Shown here: positions 16,868-25,875 of the stretch, in pieces | How positions within the stretch are numbered: position 1 is the stretch's first letter | How the letters are laid out: the number at the start of each line of letters is the position of its first letter | Assembly: GCF_928382285.1 (NCBI RefSeq) | Contig: NZ_CAKMSS010000001.1 | Span: 310,001-374,000, forward strand | Direction: 5' to 3' | Source of the DNA: Rothia nasimurium | GTDB lineage: Bacteria; Actinomycetota; Actinomycetes; Actinomycetales; Micrococcaceae | Length of the DNA stretch: 64,000 nucleotides | Position numbers and translations under genes: made by a program | Notes under the pieces: generated by a model | The model's database searches: none | Seen by the model: the letters and a program-made list of their open reading frames with translations, nothing else | What the model was told of the DNA's origin: nothing

Positions 16868-17553
16868 GCTAAATCAACCCACTGGGTTTCACCCCACGAA
16901 ATGTGCCCTGCGCCGGCTGTCAGCTCGGCCAGGGCCGTTTCTGTTTGGGCGCGGGTTGCCGCATCATCAAAAACACCCAGGGTGATGTGGGCGCCGCTGG
17001 CTGTGTAATCTGTACCCAGCACCGTGTAGCCCAGCGCACGCAGGTCGTTCTCGAAGCGTCCTGCCTCGGCGTGGGAGGCGGTAACTGTTCCCAGTCGCAG
17101 GCGTTCGCGGGGCACCAGGGGAGCGGCGTCTAGGGTGGTGACCACCGCGTCCGTATAGGCGCGCACCAGCCCACCGGCACCCAGCTTGATGCCACCGAAA
17201 TAGCGCACCACCACAGCGCAGATATCGGAGAGGTCGGTGGTTTCGCCGGTGCGCCCTTCGGTGCGGCGGGCCAGCAGGGCCTGGAGCATGGGAATCCCAG
17301 CGGTACCTGCGGGCTCGCCGTCGTCGTTGGAGCGCTGGGTCTGCCGGTCTGCCCCGATGATAAAAGCAGAGCAGACGTGGCGGGCATCGTGGTAGGTCTT
17401 GCGCTTGGACTCAATAAAAGCGCGGGCTTCTTCTTCAGTTTCCACGCGCTGAACATAGCCGATGAACTCACTGCGCTTGATTTCTAACAGGTGCCGGGTC
17501 TCGGTGCGGGTAGCGAGCACGGTGTAGCGGTTGGCGCGGGTTTCATCAGTCAT
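16864..17553 (-). CDS. yigZ: YigZ/IMPACT family protein
   Basis: This 229-residue protein belongs to the UPF0029/IMPACT family. It has the N-terminal Impact domain (about residues 20-130) and a C-terminal ferredoxin-like domain (about 145-215). Family motifs include KRKTYHDARHVCSAF, NDDGEPAGTAGIPML and VVRYFGGIKLGAGGLVRAY. Eukaryotic IMPACT binds GCN1 and inhibits Gcn2; the bacterial role is not established. The stop codon overlaps the pit stop by a few bases on the opposite strand, so there is no intergenic terminator between these convergent genes. Confidence 0.9.
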   Translation of the reverse strand: MTDETRANRYTVLATRTETRHLLEIKRSEFIGYVQRVETEEEARAFIESKRKTYHDARHVCSAFIIGADRQTQRSNDDGEPAGTAGIPMLQALLARRTEGRTGETTDLSDICAVVVRYFGGIKLGAGGLVRAYTDAVVTTLDAAPLVPRERLRLGTVTASHAEAGRFENDLRALGYTVLGTDYTASGAHITLGVFDDAATRAQTETALAELTAGAGHISWGETQWVDLA

Positions 17554-17639
17554 GGTGTCTATTCTAGTGTGCGGTCGGTGGGGCGCGTAGGCTGGTGGGA
17601 GCGGGCACCTGCCCGATGCTTAGAGACGAAAGGACGCCT

Positions 17640-18257
17640 GTGGTTGCGAGAATTGGTCTGACCGGCGGTATTGGGTCGGGTAAGTCGACGGTGGCGAAGA
17701 TGCTGGTGGAGTGCGGGGCTGTGCTGATTGATGCCGATGCTATCTCCCGTCAGCTGATGGAGCCGGGTCGGGCGGTGTTGGCTGAGACCGTCCGCACCTT
17801 TGGTGAGGGCATTTTGACCCCTACCGGCGAGCTTGACCGGGCTGCCCTGGCGTCCCTGGTCTTTGCGGACGAGTCTGCCCGTGCCCGCCTGAACGCCATC
17901 GTGCACCCGGCGGTGCGGGCTGAAGCCGCGCGGCAGCGTGAGGCGGCGGTGCAGAAGCTGGGGGAGGGCGCCGTCATTGTTGAGGATATCCCCCTGCTGG
18001 CCGAGACCGGTCAGGCGGCAGACTTTGATGCGGTGATTGTGGTTGAGGCGCAGCGCCAGGAGCGGCTGCGCCGCCTGGTTGAGGTGCGCGGTATGAGTGA
18101 GGCGGACGCCCGCGCCCGCATTGCTGCGCAGGCCAGCGACGAGCAGCGCCGGGCTATTGCCACCTGGGTCATTGATAACTCGGGAAGTTTAGAGCGCACC
18201 GCTGCGCAGGTGCGCGAGGTCTTTGCCAAAATCACAGCCGGTTCGTTACATGAATAA
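17640..18257 (+). CDS. coaE: Dephospho-CoA kinase
   Basis: CoaE phosphorylates dephospho-CoA in the last step of coenzyme A synthesis. The 205-residue protein begins VARIGLTGGIGSGKSTVAKM (after the initiator) with the P-loop GGIGSGKST. The family's LIDADAISRQLMEPG and VEDIPLLAETG segments follow, and then the lid region RQERLRRLVEVRGMSEADA. GTG at 17640 is chosen because GAAAGGA lies about 5 bases upstream; the frame is open further back to 17595. The length is normal for a single-domain CoaE. Confidence 0.93.
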   Translation: MVARIGLTGGIGSGKSTVAKMLVECGAVLIDADAISRQLMEPGRAVLAETVRTFGEGILTPTGELDRAALASLVFADESARARLNAIVHPAVRAEAARQREAAVQKLGEGAVIVEDIPLLAETGQAADFDAVIVVEAQRQERLRRLVEVRGMSEADARARIAAQASDEQRRAIATWVIDNSGSLERTAAQVREVFAKITAGSLHE

Positions 18258-18401
18258 ATTTTTAGCAAGGAGTATTTGGACTTTTGGTCTAAAAAACCCG
18301 GTTGTGACCAGTGGAAACAGGCGAGAACAAGGAAAAGTATAAAAATCAAGTAGGCTTATCTCCCCTGGAAAACAACCCCAAGCCCTCTTATTATTGATAC
18401 G

Positions 18402-18477
18402 TTGCCCAGAGACCGGGCAGCCGCTGTGCGGGCGGTGGATGCAAGGGGCCCGCACGGTCACACACGTACTTCCACCG
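18402..18477 (+). promoter_or_regulatory. Structured leader upstream of the BCCT gene
   Basis: GTGCGGGC (18426-18433) can pair with GCCCGCAC (18448-18455). CGGTGGA (starting 18433) can alternatively pair with TCCACCG (18471-18477) close to the start codon. These pairings are partly exclusive, as in switching leaders. The rest of the 230-base gap shows no gene. Confidence 0.4.
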
Positions 18478-18487
18478 GGATAATCCT

Positions 18488-20320
18488 GTGCTGAACAAGC
18501 TACACGACAGACTGGGGCTGCGAACCAACCCCGTCATTTTCTTCTCATCTGCACTCTTTATCATCGTCTTCACCCTGCTGATGATGATCTTCCCAACGGC
18601 CATGTCAGATGGCATTGGCGTCATCTCCGACTTCATCATCACCTACCTGGGCTGGGTCTACACCCTGGGTATCGCCATCTTCTTTTTCTTCCTGATTTAC
18701 ATGGCGATGAGCCGCTTTGGCCGCATCAAAATCGGTGATGACGACGCTGAACCCGAGTACTCCGGTCTTGCCTGGTTCGGTATGCTCTTCGCAGCTGGTG
18801 TTGGTGCCGTCCTGCTCTTCTGGGGTGCGGCAGAACCCATCACCCACTACGCCAACCCGCCCTACGACGGGGTAGAGCCCCAGTCGGATCATGCAGCGCT
18901 CGAAGCGCTCGCCATCGCTAACTGGCACATCGGTCTGGGCGTCTGGATTATTCTTACTATTCCCGCCCTGGCTTTCGGCTACTTTACCTACAAGCGCAAG
19001 CTGCCCCCGCGCGTCTCATCCATCTTCCAGCCCCTGCTGGGTGAGCGCATCCACGGCCCTATCGGCAAGACCATTGACTCGGTTGCTATCGTTTCTACCG
19101 TTTTCGGTATTGCGGTTTCGGTGGGTCTGGGCGCCCTGCAGATTAACTCGGGTATGGGCATCATGTACGGTGTGCCCCTGGGTGGCTGGATTCAGGCCGC
19201 TATCGTTGCTGTGATTACTGCCGCCGGTATTACCTCGGTGCTGATGGGTATGGATAAGGGCGTTAAGCGCCTGTCCTACATCAACATTCTGCTGGCTATT
19301 TCCCTGATGCTCTTCATTCTGATGACCGGCGCAACCCGCTTCGTGACCCTGGGCACCATCGAGTCAGCCGGCTACTTCCTGCAGAAGCTGCCCGTGATGA
19401 TGCTCTTCAACGACGCCTTTGCAGATACCGGTTGGATTGGCTCCTGGACGGTCTTCTACTGGGCTTGGACCGTGACCTGGGCACCTTTCGTGGGTCTCTT
19501 TATCGCCAAGATTTCTCAGGGCCGCACCATCCGTCAGTTTGTTGTTGGCGTGCTGGCTGCCCCCACCACCTTTACCCTGATGTGGGTTGGTGTCTTTGGC
19601 CTGAGCGCTTTCAATATCGAGCGCAATGAAAACGGTACCCTGGTGCAGACCGTGGCGGAAGAAGGTGACATTCCCGCTGCCCTCTTCGAGTTCCTGGGCC
19701 ACTTCCCGCTCTACCAGCTAGTCGCTGCGGTGACCCTGGTGGTGATTACCATCTTCTTCATCACCTCCATTGACTCAGCAGCCCTGGTCATGGACGCGAT
19801 TGCTAACGGCCATGAGGACCCGGCCCCCAAGAAGCAGGGTATTTTCTGGGCTGCCTCCATCGGCGTTGTATCGGCTTCCATCCTGGTAGCAGCAGGCGAT
19901 AACGGTCTGACCGCCCTGCAGAACGTCATTATTGTGATCGGCTTCCCGGTGTGGCTTATCGGCTTCATGCAGATGTGGATGCTGGTGCGCGCCCTGCGCG
20001 AGGACGCCGGTGAGCTGCCTCCCATGCGCACCCGCCAGTGGAAGCAGGTTATCCCCATCGAGGAATACCACCGCCGTGCTCAGGAAGACTTCTCGTCGAT
20101 TGAAGAGGTCACTATTCGCCCCGAGTACGAGCTGGGTACCGAACCCGAGTTCGAGGGTCTGGTTCCCAACACCGGTCAGATTCCTGTGGTAACGGCCGAA
20201 GATATTGCTGAGGACGCCGCCGCGAAGAAGGCAGCCTCCAAGCCGGCTGAAGAGCAGGGCACCCACACCGCTGTGGTAACCGGTGACCTGCCCGCTACCG
20301 ACATCGACCCGAAGAAGTAA
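18488..20320 (+). CDS. BCCT family glycine betaine/choline/carnitine transporter
   Basis: This 610-residue transporter is expected to take up betaine-type osmoprotectants or choline, usually with Na+. Twelve membrane helices are predicted. The glycine stretch INSGMGIMYGVP in helix 3 matches the GMGIM motif of Na+-coupled members such as BetP and OpuD. The family tryptophan segment VFYWAWTVTWAPFVGLF is followed by the conserved amphipathic loop ISQGRTIRQF. The C-terminal tail (about 510-610) is long and acidic, unlike the basic sensor tail of BetP. The GTG start has no clear ribosome-binding site. A structured leader precedes it. Confidence 0.93.
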   Translation: MLNKLHDRLGLRTNPVIFFSSALFIIVFTLLMMIFPTAMSDGIGVISDFIITYLGWVYTLGIAIFFFFLIYMAMSRFGRIKIGDDDAEPEYSGLAWFGMLFAAGVGAVLLFWGAAEPITHYANPPYDGVEPQSDHAALEALAIANWHIGLGVWIILTIPALAFGYFTYKRKLPPRVSSIFQPLLGERIHGPIGKTIDSVAIVSTVFGIAVSVGLGALQINSGMGIMYGVPLGGWIQAAIVAVITAAGITSVLMGMDKGVKRLSYINILLAISLMLFILMTGATRFVTLGTIESAGYFLQKLPVMMLFNDAFADTGWIGSWTVFYWAWTVTWAPFVGLFIAKISQGRTIRQFVVGVLAAPTTFTLMWVGVFGLSAFNIERNENGTLVQTVAEEGDIPAALFEFLGHFPLYQLVAAVTLVVITIFFITSIDSAALVMDAIANGHEDPAPKKQGIFWAASIGVVSASILVAAGDNGLTALQNVIIVIGFPVWLIGFMQMWMLVRALREDAGELPPMRTRQWKQVIPIEEYHRRAQEDFSSIEEVTIRPEYELGTEPEFEGLVPNTGQIPVVTAEDIAEDAAAKKAASKPAEEQGTHTAVVTGDLPATDIDPKK

Positions 20321-20342
20321 GGTCTGAGCGACCGCTTGTTAG

Positions 20343-20390
20343 CCCCCGATGAAACTAGTACATATGTTCTAGTTTTGTCGGGGGTTTTTC
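20343..20390 (+). terminator. Terminator after the BCCT gene
   Basis: CCCCCGA pairs with TCGGGGG, with an inner AAACTAG/CTAGTTT stem, followed by TTTTT. Directly after it lies TAGGGT (20393-20398), a possible -10 box for uvrB. Confidence 0.85.
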
Positions 20391-20405
20391 GGTAGGGTAG
20401 AGGGC

Positions 20406-22550
20406 ATGAGCCTTGCCCAAGAAATTAACCGCGTCGTTGCACCTTTTGAAGTTGTCTCCGAGTATCAGCCGGCTGGCGACCAGCCCAAGGCAATCGCGGA
20501 GCTGACCGAGCGCGTCCAGAACGGTGAAAAAGACATCGTGCTCATGGGTGCCACCGGCACCGGTAAATCTGCAACGTCTGCCTGGCTCATCGAGGCCGTC
20601 CAGCGCCCCACCCTGGTCATGGTGCAAAACAAGACCCTGGCCGCCCAGCTAGCCAACGAACTGCGCGAGCTACTGCCCAACAACGCTGTTGAGTACTTCG
20701 TCTCCTACTACGACTACTACCAGCCCGAAGCCTACGTGCCGCAGACCGACACCTTCATCGAAAAAGACTCCTCCATCAACGAAGAAGTCGAACGCCTGCG
20801 CCACTCCGCCACCAACTCCCTGCTGACCCGCCGCGACGTTGTGGTGGTTGCTACCGTCTCCTGCATCTACGGCCTGGGCACCCCCGAAGAATACGTTGCC
20901 CAGATGGTGACCCTGCGCCAGGGCGAAGAAATCGACCGGGACGAGCTGCTGCGCCGGTTCGTCTCCATGCAGTATGCCCGCAACGACCTAGACTTCCACC
21001 GCGGCACCTTCCGCGTCCGCGGCGATACCGTCGAAATCATCCCCATGTACGAAGAAAACGCGATCCGTATCGAGTTCTTCGGTGACGAAATCGAAGCCAT
21101 CTACACCCTGCACCCGCTCACCGGCGAGGTCATCCGCGAAGAAACCGAAATGTACGTCTTCCCGGCCTCCCACTACGTCGCCGGCGCCGAACGCATGGCC
21201 CGAGCCATTGCGTCCATCGAGGACGAGCTGCGCGACCGCCTGCAGGAGCTGGAGTCCCAGAACAAACTGGTGGAAGCCCAGCGCCTGCGCATGCGCACCC
21301 AGTACGACCTTGAGATGATGGAGCAGATGGGCTTCTGCAACGGCATCGAAAACTACTCCAGCCACATCGACGGGCGCGCTCGCGGCACAGCCCCGCACTG
21401 CCTGCTGGACTACTTCCCCGATGACTTCCTGCTCATCGTCGACGAATCCCACGTGACCATTCCCCAGATCGGTGCCATGTTTGAGGGCGATATGAGCCGC
21501 AAGCGCACCCTGGTTGAGCACGGCTTCCGCCTGCCCTCAGCCATGGACAACCGCCCCCTCAAATGGGAGGAATTCCTCGACCGCATCGGCCAGACCGTCT
21601 ACCTCTCAGCTACCCCCGGCAAGTACGAGCTGGCCCAGGCCGACGGGGTAGTGGAGCAGATTATTCGCCCCACCGGCCTGGTCGACCCCGAAATTGTGGT
21701 CAAGCCGACCGAGGGGCAGATTGACGACCTGCTCGAAGAAATCCGTTTGCGGGTAGAGCGTGACGAACGCGTGCTGGTCACGACCCTGACCAAGCGTATG
21801 GCTGAGGACCTCACCGACTACCTGCTGGAGCACGGGGTTAAGGTGCAGTACCTGCACTCCGACGTTGATACCCTGCGCCGTGTGGAGCTACTCAGCGAGC
21901 TGCGCCAGGGCGTCTTCGACGTGCTGGTGGGCATCAACCTACTGCGTGAGGGCCTAGACCTGCCCGAGGTTTCCCTGGTCGCCATTTTGGACGCTGACAA
22001 GCAGGGCTTCTTGCGCTCCACCACCTCCCTGATTCAGACCATCGGCCGAGCTGCCCGTAACGTGGGCGGTCAGGTGCACATGTACGCTGATAAAATCACC
22101 GACTCCATGCGTACCGCTATCGACGAAACCAACCGCCGCCGCGAGATCCAGCAGGCCTACAACCGCGAGCACGGCATCGACCCCCAGCCTCTGCGCAAGA
22201 AAATTGCCGATATCACCGACGTCCTGGCCCGCGAGTCAGAAGACACCGCAGAGCTCCTTGCCGCCCGCAAGGGAGCCTCGGGCAAGCTGGCTCCGGTCAA
22301 GAAGGGCACCAAGTACGCTGCAACCAGTCCCGAAGCCGAAGAGCTCTTCAAGAAGGCAGAAGCCCGGGTGCGTCAGGACGGCCTTGCGGCAGCTCCCGCC
22401 GAAGACCTGCTGGGTCTGATCGAAGAGATGCACGCCCAGATGATGCAGGCCGCCGAAGAGCTCAAGTTCGAGCTGGCGGGCCGCCTGCGCGATGAAATTG
22501 CCGACCTGAAGAAGGAGCTACGCGCTATGCAGGAAGCTGGGCACGCCTAA
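20406..22550 (+). CDS. uvrB: Excinuclease ABC subunit B
   Basis: UvrB is the damage-verifying helicase of nucleotide excision repair. The 714-residue protein has Walker A GATGTGKS (about residues 48-55) and the beta-hairpin region [20 protein letters not shown] that clamps DNA. Also visible are the DESHVTIPQ motif, helicase motifs around [13 protein letters not shown] and QTIGRAARN, and a C-terminal UVR domain (about 670-710) that contacts UvrC. TAGGGT ends 7 bases before the ATG, so the transcript may be leaderless. uvrA and uvrC lie 20-26 kb further on in the same window. Confidence 0.98.
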   Translation: MSLAQEINRVVAPFEVVSEYQPAGDQPKAIAELTERVQNGEKDIVLMGATGTGKSATSAWLIEAVQRPTLVMVQNKTLAAQLANELRELLPNNAVEYFVSYYDYYQPEAYVPQTDTFIEKDSSINEEVERLRHSATNSLLTRRDVVVVATVSCIYGLGTPEEYVAQMVTLRQGEEIDRDELLRRFVSMQYARNDLDFHRGTFRVRGDTVEIIPMYEENAIRIEFFGDEIEAIYTLHPLTGEVIREETEMYVFPASHYVAGAERMARAIASIEDELRDRLQELESQNKLVEAQRLRMRTQYDLEMMEQMGFCNGIENYSSHIDGRARGTAPHCLLDYFPDDFLLIVDESHVTIPQIGAMFEGDMSRKRTLVEHGFRLPSAMDNRPLKWEEFLDRIGQTVYLSATPGKYELAQADGVVEQIIRPTGLVDPEIVVKPTEGQIDDLLEEIRLRVERDERVLVTTLTKRMAEDLTDYLLEHGVKVQYLHSDVDTLRRVELLSELRQGVFDVLVGINLLREGLDLPEVSLVAILDADKQGFLRSTTSLIQTIGRAARNVGGQVHMYADKITDSMRTAIDETNRRREIQQAYNREHGIDPQPLRKKIADITDVLARESEDTAELLAARKGASGKLAPVKKGTKYAATSPEAEELFKKAEARVRQDGLAAAPAEDLLGLIEEMHAQMMQAAEELKFELAGRLRDEIADLKKELRAMQEAGHA

Positions 22551-22641
22551 AGCTACAGAAGAGTTTTCCTCAGCGCTTCACCGGCCTGTGGCATTGGTGT
22601 AGACTAGTGCAGTTTGCGTCAGAATCACCCCGGGAGGTCCC

Positions 22642-23850
22642 ATGAGCCAGAAAGCCGCGCGTCCCAGCGTTGCCCGCATGCCGGGTATGCCCCAGATTCT
22701 GCTTACCTTCGGGCTGACCATTTGCAGTCTATCTATCCTGCTCCCCGCCTCACCGGCGTGGGCGCTCGCAGGTGGGGCAGGTTCCCTGGGCGCGGGTGCC
22801 ACCAACGCGGTACTGATGGCTGTCACCGTAGCCACCCAGTTCAGCGTCCCCGCCCTCACCCGCCGCTTTTCCTGGGCACTCGTGCTGCCGGTGGGTACCC
22901 TCTTTATGGGGCTGCCCTCCCTCATTCAGGCTCTGAGCCCCGACCTACTCAACGTCCTTGTTACCTCGGGTCTGCGCGGTATCGGCTTCGGTATTGTCAC
23001 CGTCTGTTGCTCATCGGCCATGTCCTACCTCATCCCCGTCGAGTACCGGGGGCGGGCTGTCGGGCTCTACGGGCTGGCAGCTGCAGGTGCTCAGATGTTC
23101 TTCACACCCGTCGCCCCCTGGGCCCTCGATACCTTCGGCTACCGCTCGGTAATCTCAGCGGGTGCAATCGCAGCAATCGCAGCCCCCTTCGCCCTGCAGC
23201 TAGGCCGACTGGTTGACCACTTCATGGAAGAACAAAGGGCCGGCGAGCAGGGGAGTGACGCCACCCCTGCAACTTCCACCGCAACCATCATCGCCCGCAT
23301 CTGGCCCGCACTGCTGACCCTCACACTCGTCACCAGCGTCGGCGGTGCCTTCATGACCTTCTCCACCGAAATCGCCCCCACTGCCACCCTGGCGACTGGG
23401 GCCCTGCTCCTGCTCTGCGCCCTGGCAACCCCCACCCGTCTCTACGGCGGCTCCCTCACCGACCGGTTTGGCACCCGCCTTCTCATGACCCCGGTGCTGG
23501 CCCTCACGGCCTTGGGCGTCGCCTTTGTCGGCTGGGTCAATGGCGCGAGCCTGCCTTCAGTCATCTTCCTCCTGGCTGGTGCAACCCTGATCGGGTTCGG
23601 CTACGGCTTCCTACAGTCTGTCACCATGGTGCGTGCCCTGACGGACGCTGGTGGGCCGGACGCCACCCAGCGCGCCTCTGTCGCCTGGAACTCCCACTTT
23701 GATGTGGGAACCGGGCTGGGCTCTCTCGCTATCGGAGCCGCCGCGCAGGCAACTAGCTTTACCGCTGCCTGGGCGGGCGCGGCCGTCCTTCTCCTGGTCT
23801 GCGCCATCGTGCTCGGCCTGAGGGATGCCCGCGCGTCTGTTCAAAAGTAA
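22642..23850 (+). CDS. MFS transporter
   Basis: This is a 402-residue major facilitator superfamily protein with about 12 hydrophobic helices. The loop between helices 2 and 3 is atypical, but the RGIGFGIVTVCCSSAMSYL helix and the conserved YRGRAVGLYGLAAAGAQ loop are typical of drug-efflux or sugar-exporter-like MFS members. The central loop (about 195-215) is short and hydrophilic. GGGAGG lies 6 bases before the ATG. The substrate cannot be told. It stands between uvrB and the terC leader with no partner gene. Confidence 0.85.
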   Translation: MSQKAARPSVARMPGMPQILLTFGLTICSLSILLPASPAWALAGGAGSLGAGATNAVLMAVTVATQFSVPALTRRFSWALVLPVGTLFMGLPSLIQALSPDLLNVLVTSGLRGIGFGIVTVCCSSAMSYLIPVEYRGRAVGLYGLAAAGAQMFFTPVAPWALDTFGYRSVISAGAIAAIAAPFALQLGRLVDHFMEEQRAGEQGSDATPATSTATIIARIWPALLTLTLVTSVGGAFMTFSTEIAPTATLATGALLLLCALATPTRLYGGSLTDRFGTRLLMTPVLALTALGVAFVGWVNGASLPSVIFLLAGATLIGFGYGFLQSVTMVRALTDAGGPDATQRASVAWNSHFDVGTGLGSLAIGAAAQATSFTAAWAGAAVLLLVCAIVLGLRDARASVQK

Positions 23851-23870
23851 CAAGATGGGTTATAGTTGTA

Positions 23871-23980
23871 GACCGAGCAAGGGAGTATCCCACTAATTCC
23901 TGCATCGTCAGCACGTTGATCGAAGGCGCCCAACCGGGGCAGGAAACCACTCATACGGGTGGTGGGAGAGACTTGTGGAT
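23871..23980 (+). ncRNA. Probable yybP-ykoY (manganese) riboswitch
   Basis: This leader precedes a TerC family gene, a common target of the Mn2+-sensing yybP-ykoY riboswitch. The expected layout is seen: a closing stem GCAAG/CTTGT, then GGGAGTA directly after its 5' arm. TCCCAC pairs with GTGGGA, CCTGC pairs with GCAGG inside, and AGAGAC precedes the 3' closing arm. This resembles the family's GGGGAGUA and GAGACC signatures with slight deviations. The call is from memory of the consensus and was not checked against a model. Confidence 0.65.
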
Positions 23981-24013
23981 TTTGGCAAACCCCAACCACA
24001 AGAAAGGCTCCCA

Positions 24014-25210
24014 ATGCATATCACTGGGTTGCAGTGGGGTGTAACGATTGCGTTCATCCTGGCACTGCTTGCTTATGACTTCTTCTTCCACGTGCGTAAA
24101 GCACACGAACCCACTATCAAAGAGGCCGCGATTTGGTCAGCCGTCTACGTGGGTATCGCCCTGCTCTTTGGCTTGGTCATCCTCTTCTGGGACGGCCCCC
24201 AGTTCGCGGCTGAATACTACGGTGGTTACATCACCGAAAAGGCCCTGAGCGTTGATAACCTCTTCGTCTTCCTGATTATCATGGCCTCCTTCCGCGTGCC
24301 GCGTGAGGACCAGCAGAAGGTCCTACTCTTCGGCATTATCTTTGCCATGATTGCCCGTACCGCCTTCATTCTGGTGGGTGCCGCCGCTATTGAGCGCTGG
24401 AGCTGGGTCTTCTACCTCTTCGGTCTGGTTCTAATTTACACCGCCGGTAACCTCATCAAGGGTGAAATCACCGACAAGGAAGAAGAGGACGAGGCCAACA
24501 ACTTCGTCGTGCGCCTTGCCAAGAAGATGTTCCACACCGTTGACTACTACGACGGCGATAAGCTCTTCACCGTAGAGAACGGCAAGAAGGTCATGACCCC
24601 CATGCTGCTGGTCATGGTCGCAATCGGTGGTACCGACATCCTCTTCGCCCTGGACTCCATCCCCGCGATTTTCGGTCTGACCCAGGAAGCCTACATCGTC
24701 TTCACCGCAACCGCCTTCTCCCTGATGGGCCTGCGCCAGCTCTACTTCCTGATTGACGGCCTGCTGGACCGCCTGATTTACCTCTCCTGGGGTCTGTCCA
24801 TCATCCTGGCCTTCATCGGTGTTAAGCTGCTGCTGCACGCCCTGCATTCCAACACGCTGCCGTTTGTTAACGATGGCCAGCCGGTTCACGTTGTTGAAGT
24901 TGGAATTGAGCTCTCACTTGCTGTTATTGTAGGCGTTCTGATTGTCACTGTTCTGGCTTCTCTTTACAGCCCGAAGGGTCGTGCTCTGGCAACCATCCAG
25001 AAGGTTCAGGCTCTGTCTGAGAAGTACCTGAACCTGCCCGCCGATGCTTCTGAGGCTGAGCGCGCTGAGATTCAGAGCAAGCTTGATGCTGAGGTGGCTA
25101 AGTCCCGCGAGATTCCGCAGAAGTACCGCGACGAGCTGATTGAGTCTGAAAATGAGTACCAGGACCTGGTACGTCGTGCCCGCACCGCTCACGCCGAGCG
25201 CAGCGCCTAA
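24014..25210 (+). CDS. TerC family integral membrane protein
   Basis: This 398-residue membrane protein of the TerC/Alx family is linked to metal-ion efflux or homeostasis. It has about nine hydrophobic helices. Conserved acidic motifs include EKALSVDNLFVFLII and GGTDILFALDSIPAIFGLTQE (each given to at most 20 residues), whose Asp residues probably bind metal. A C-terminal charged tail (about 325-398) looks helical. ATG 24014 is chosen with AGAAAGG upstream; an upstream GTG at 23975 lies inside the closing stem of the riboswitch and is unlikely. Control by Mn2+ is inferred from that leader. Confidence 0.9.
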   Translation: MHITGLQWGVTIAFILALLAYDFFFHVRKAHEPTIKEAAIWSAVYVGIALLFGLVILFWDGPQFAAEYYGGYITEKALSVDNLFVFLIIMASFRVPREDQQKVLLFGIIFAMIARTAFILVGAAAIERWSWVFYLFGLVLIYTAGNLIKGEITDKEEEDEANNFVVRLAKKMFHTVDYYDGDKLFTVENGKKVMTPMLLVMVAIGGTDILFALDSIPAIFGLTQEAYIVFTATAFSLMGLRQLYFLIDGLLDRLIYLSWGLSIILAFIGVKLLLHALHSNTLPFVNDGQPVHVVEVGIELSLAVIVGVLIVTVLASLYSPKGRALATIQKVQALSEKYLNLPADASEAERAEIQSKLDAEVAKSREIPQKYRDELIESENEYQDLVRRARTAHAERSA

Positions 25211-25250
25211 CCGGCGGTAGGCGTCCGCCCCAATAATCAGGGGTGCGGAC
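25211..25250 (+). terminator. GCGGACGC-type hairpin after terC
   Basis: GGCGTCCGCCCC faces GGGGTGCGGACGCC around an AATAATCA loop. It is again built from the over-represented word in inverted pair. There is no T tract. Confidence 0.6.
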
Positions 25251-25267
25251 GCCCGCCCCGGCTTCAC

Positions 25268-25312
25268 GACCGCTGGCCCCATCCCGAGAGGGAAGGGGCC
25301 AGCGGTCTTTGC
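25268..25312 (+). terminator. Strong terminator after terC
   Basis: GACCGCTGGCCCCATCCC pairs with GGGAAGGGGCCAGCGGTC (one mismatch), followed by TTTGCG. Confidence 0.85.
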
Positions 25313-25411
25313 GTGTGGAGGTGTTATAAGGGCTGGGACTCTAGAACTAGATTTCAGGTTTGAGTAGAATTGACCTTAACCCCCCTCGCCTGAACCGGAA
25401 AAGGAGCACCC

Positions 25412-25816
25412 ATGTCTGCAGCCGAGTATCTACCCCTGGTCTTTTGCCTGCTCTTGCTGGGCGGGCTCTTTCTGACGATAGCCCGCATGGGTGCAGCCGG
25501 CACCCTGCGCCGTAACGGACTGGTGGGCGTCCGCACCACAGCAACCATGCAGTCGGATGCCGCCTGGTACGCGGCCCACAAGGCGATTGCCCCCACCCTG
25601 CGGGCCTGCGCCTGGGCTCAGATTGTTGGGGCGGCCGTCGTCCTAATCCTGGGGCTGATGGCTCACAATTCTGCAGTTATTCCGGTTGGTCTCGCCTTTC
25701 TGATCCTTCCCACCATCGCCATGATGGTAGCTGCCATGACAAGAGGAACGTCCGCCGCCAACGACGCCCACCGGGCCTGGGAACAAGACCAGCAGACCTC
25801 CCCAACCCATCGCTGA
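25412..25816 (+). CDS. SdpI family membrane protein
   Basis: This 134-residue protein has about three membrane helices. The segment RRNGLVGVRTTATMQSDAAW, followed by AAHK, matches the loop signature of SdpI/YhfL-type proteins, with arginine-glycine-x-arginine and AWxxAHK features. SdpI of Bacillus gives immunity to the SdpC toxin, but most family members have unknown roles, and no toxin gene is adjacent. AAAGGAG lies about 6 bases before the ATG. It is bracketed by terminators, so it is a single-gene unit. Confidence 0.75.
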   Translation: MSAAEYLPLVFCLLLLGGLFLTIARMGAAGTLRRNGLVGVRTTATMQSDAAWYAAHKAIAPTLRACAWAQIVGAAVVLILGLMAHNSAVIPVGLAFLILPTIAMMVAAMTRGTSAANDAHRAWEQDQQTSPTHR

Positions 25817-25821
25817 ACAAA

Positions 25822-25858
25822 AAGGCCGAGAGGTGCAGCTACACCCCTCGGCCTTCTT
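25822..25858. terminator. Bidirectional terminator
   Basis: AAGGCCGAGAGGTG pairs with CACCCCTCGGCCTT (one mismatch) between the convergent SdpI-like and peptidase genes, with TTCTTGTT after it. Confidence 0.8.
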
Positions 25859-25875
25859 GTTATAGCTAAACTCAG

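Noticed and set aside
18250..18342. A 30-codon ORF overlapping the end of coaE
   Set aside because: No ribosome-binding site or recognisable sequence; the start lies inside coaE.
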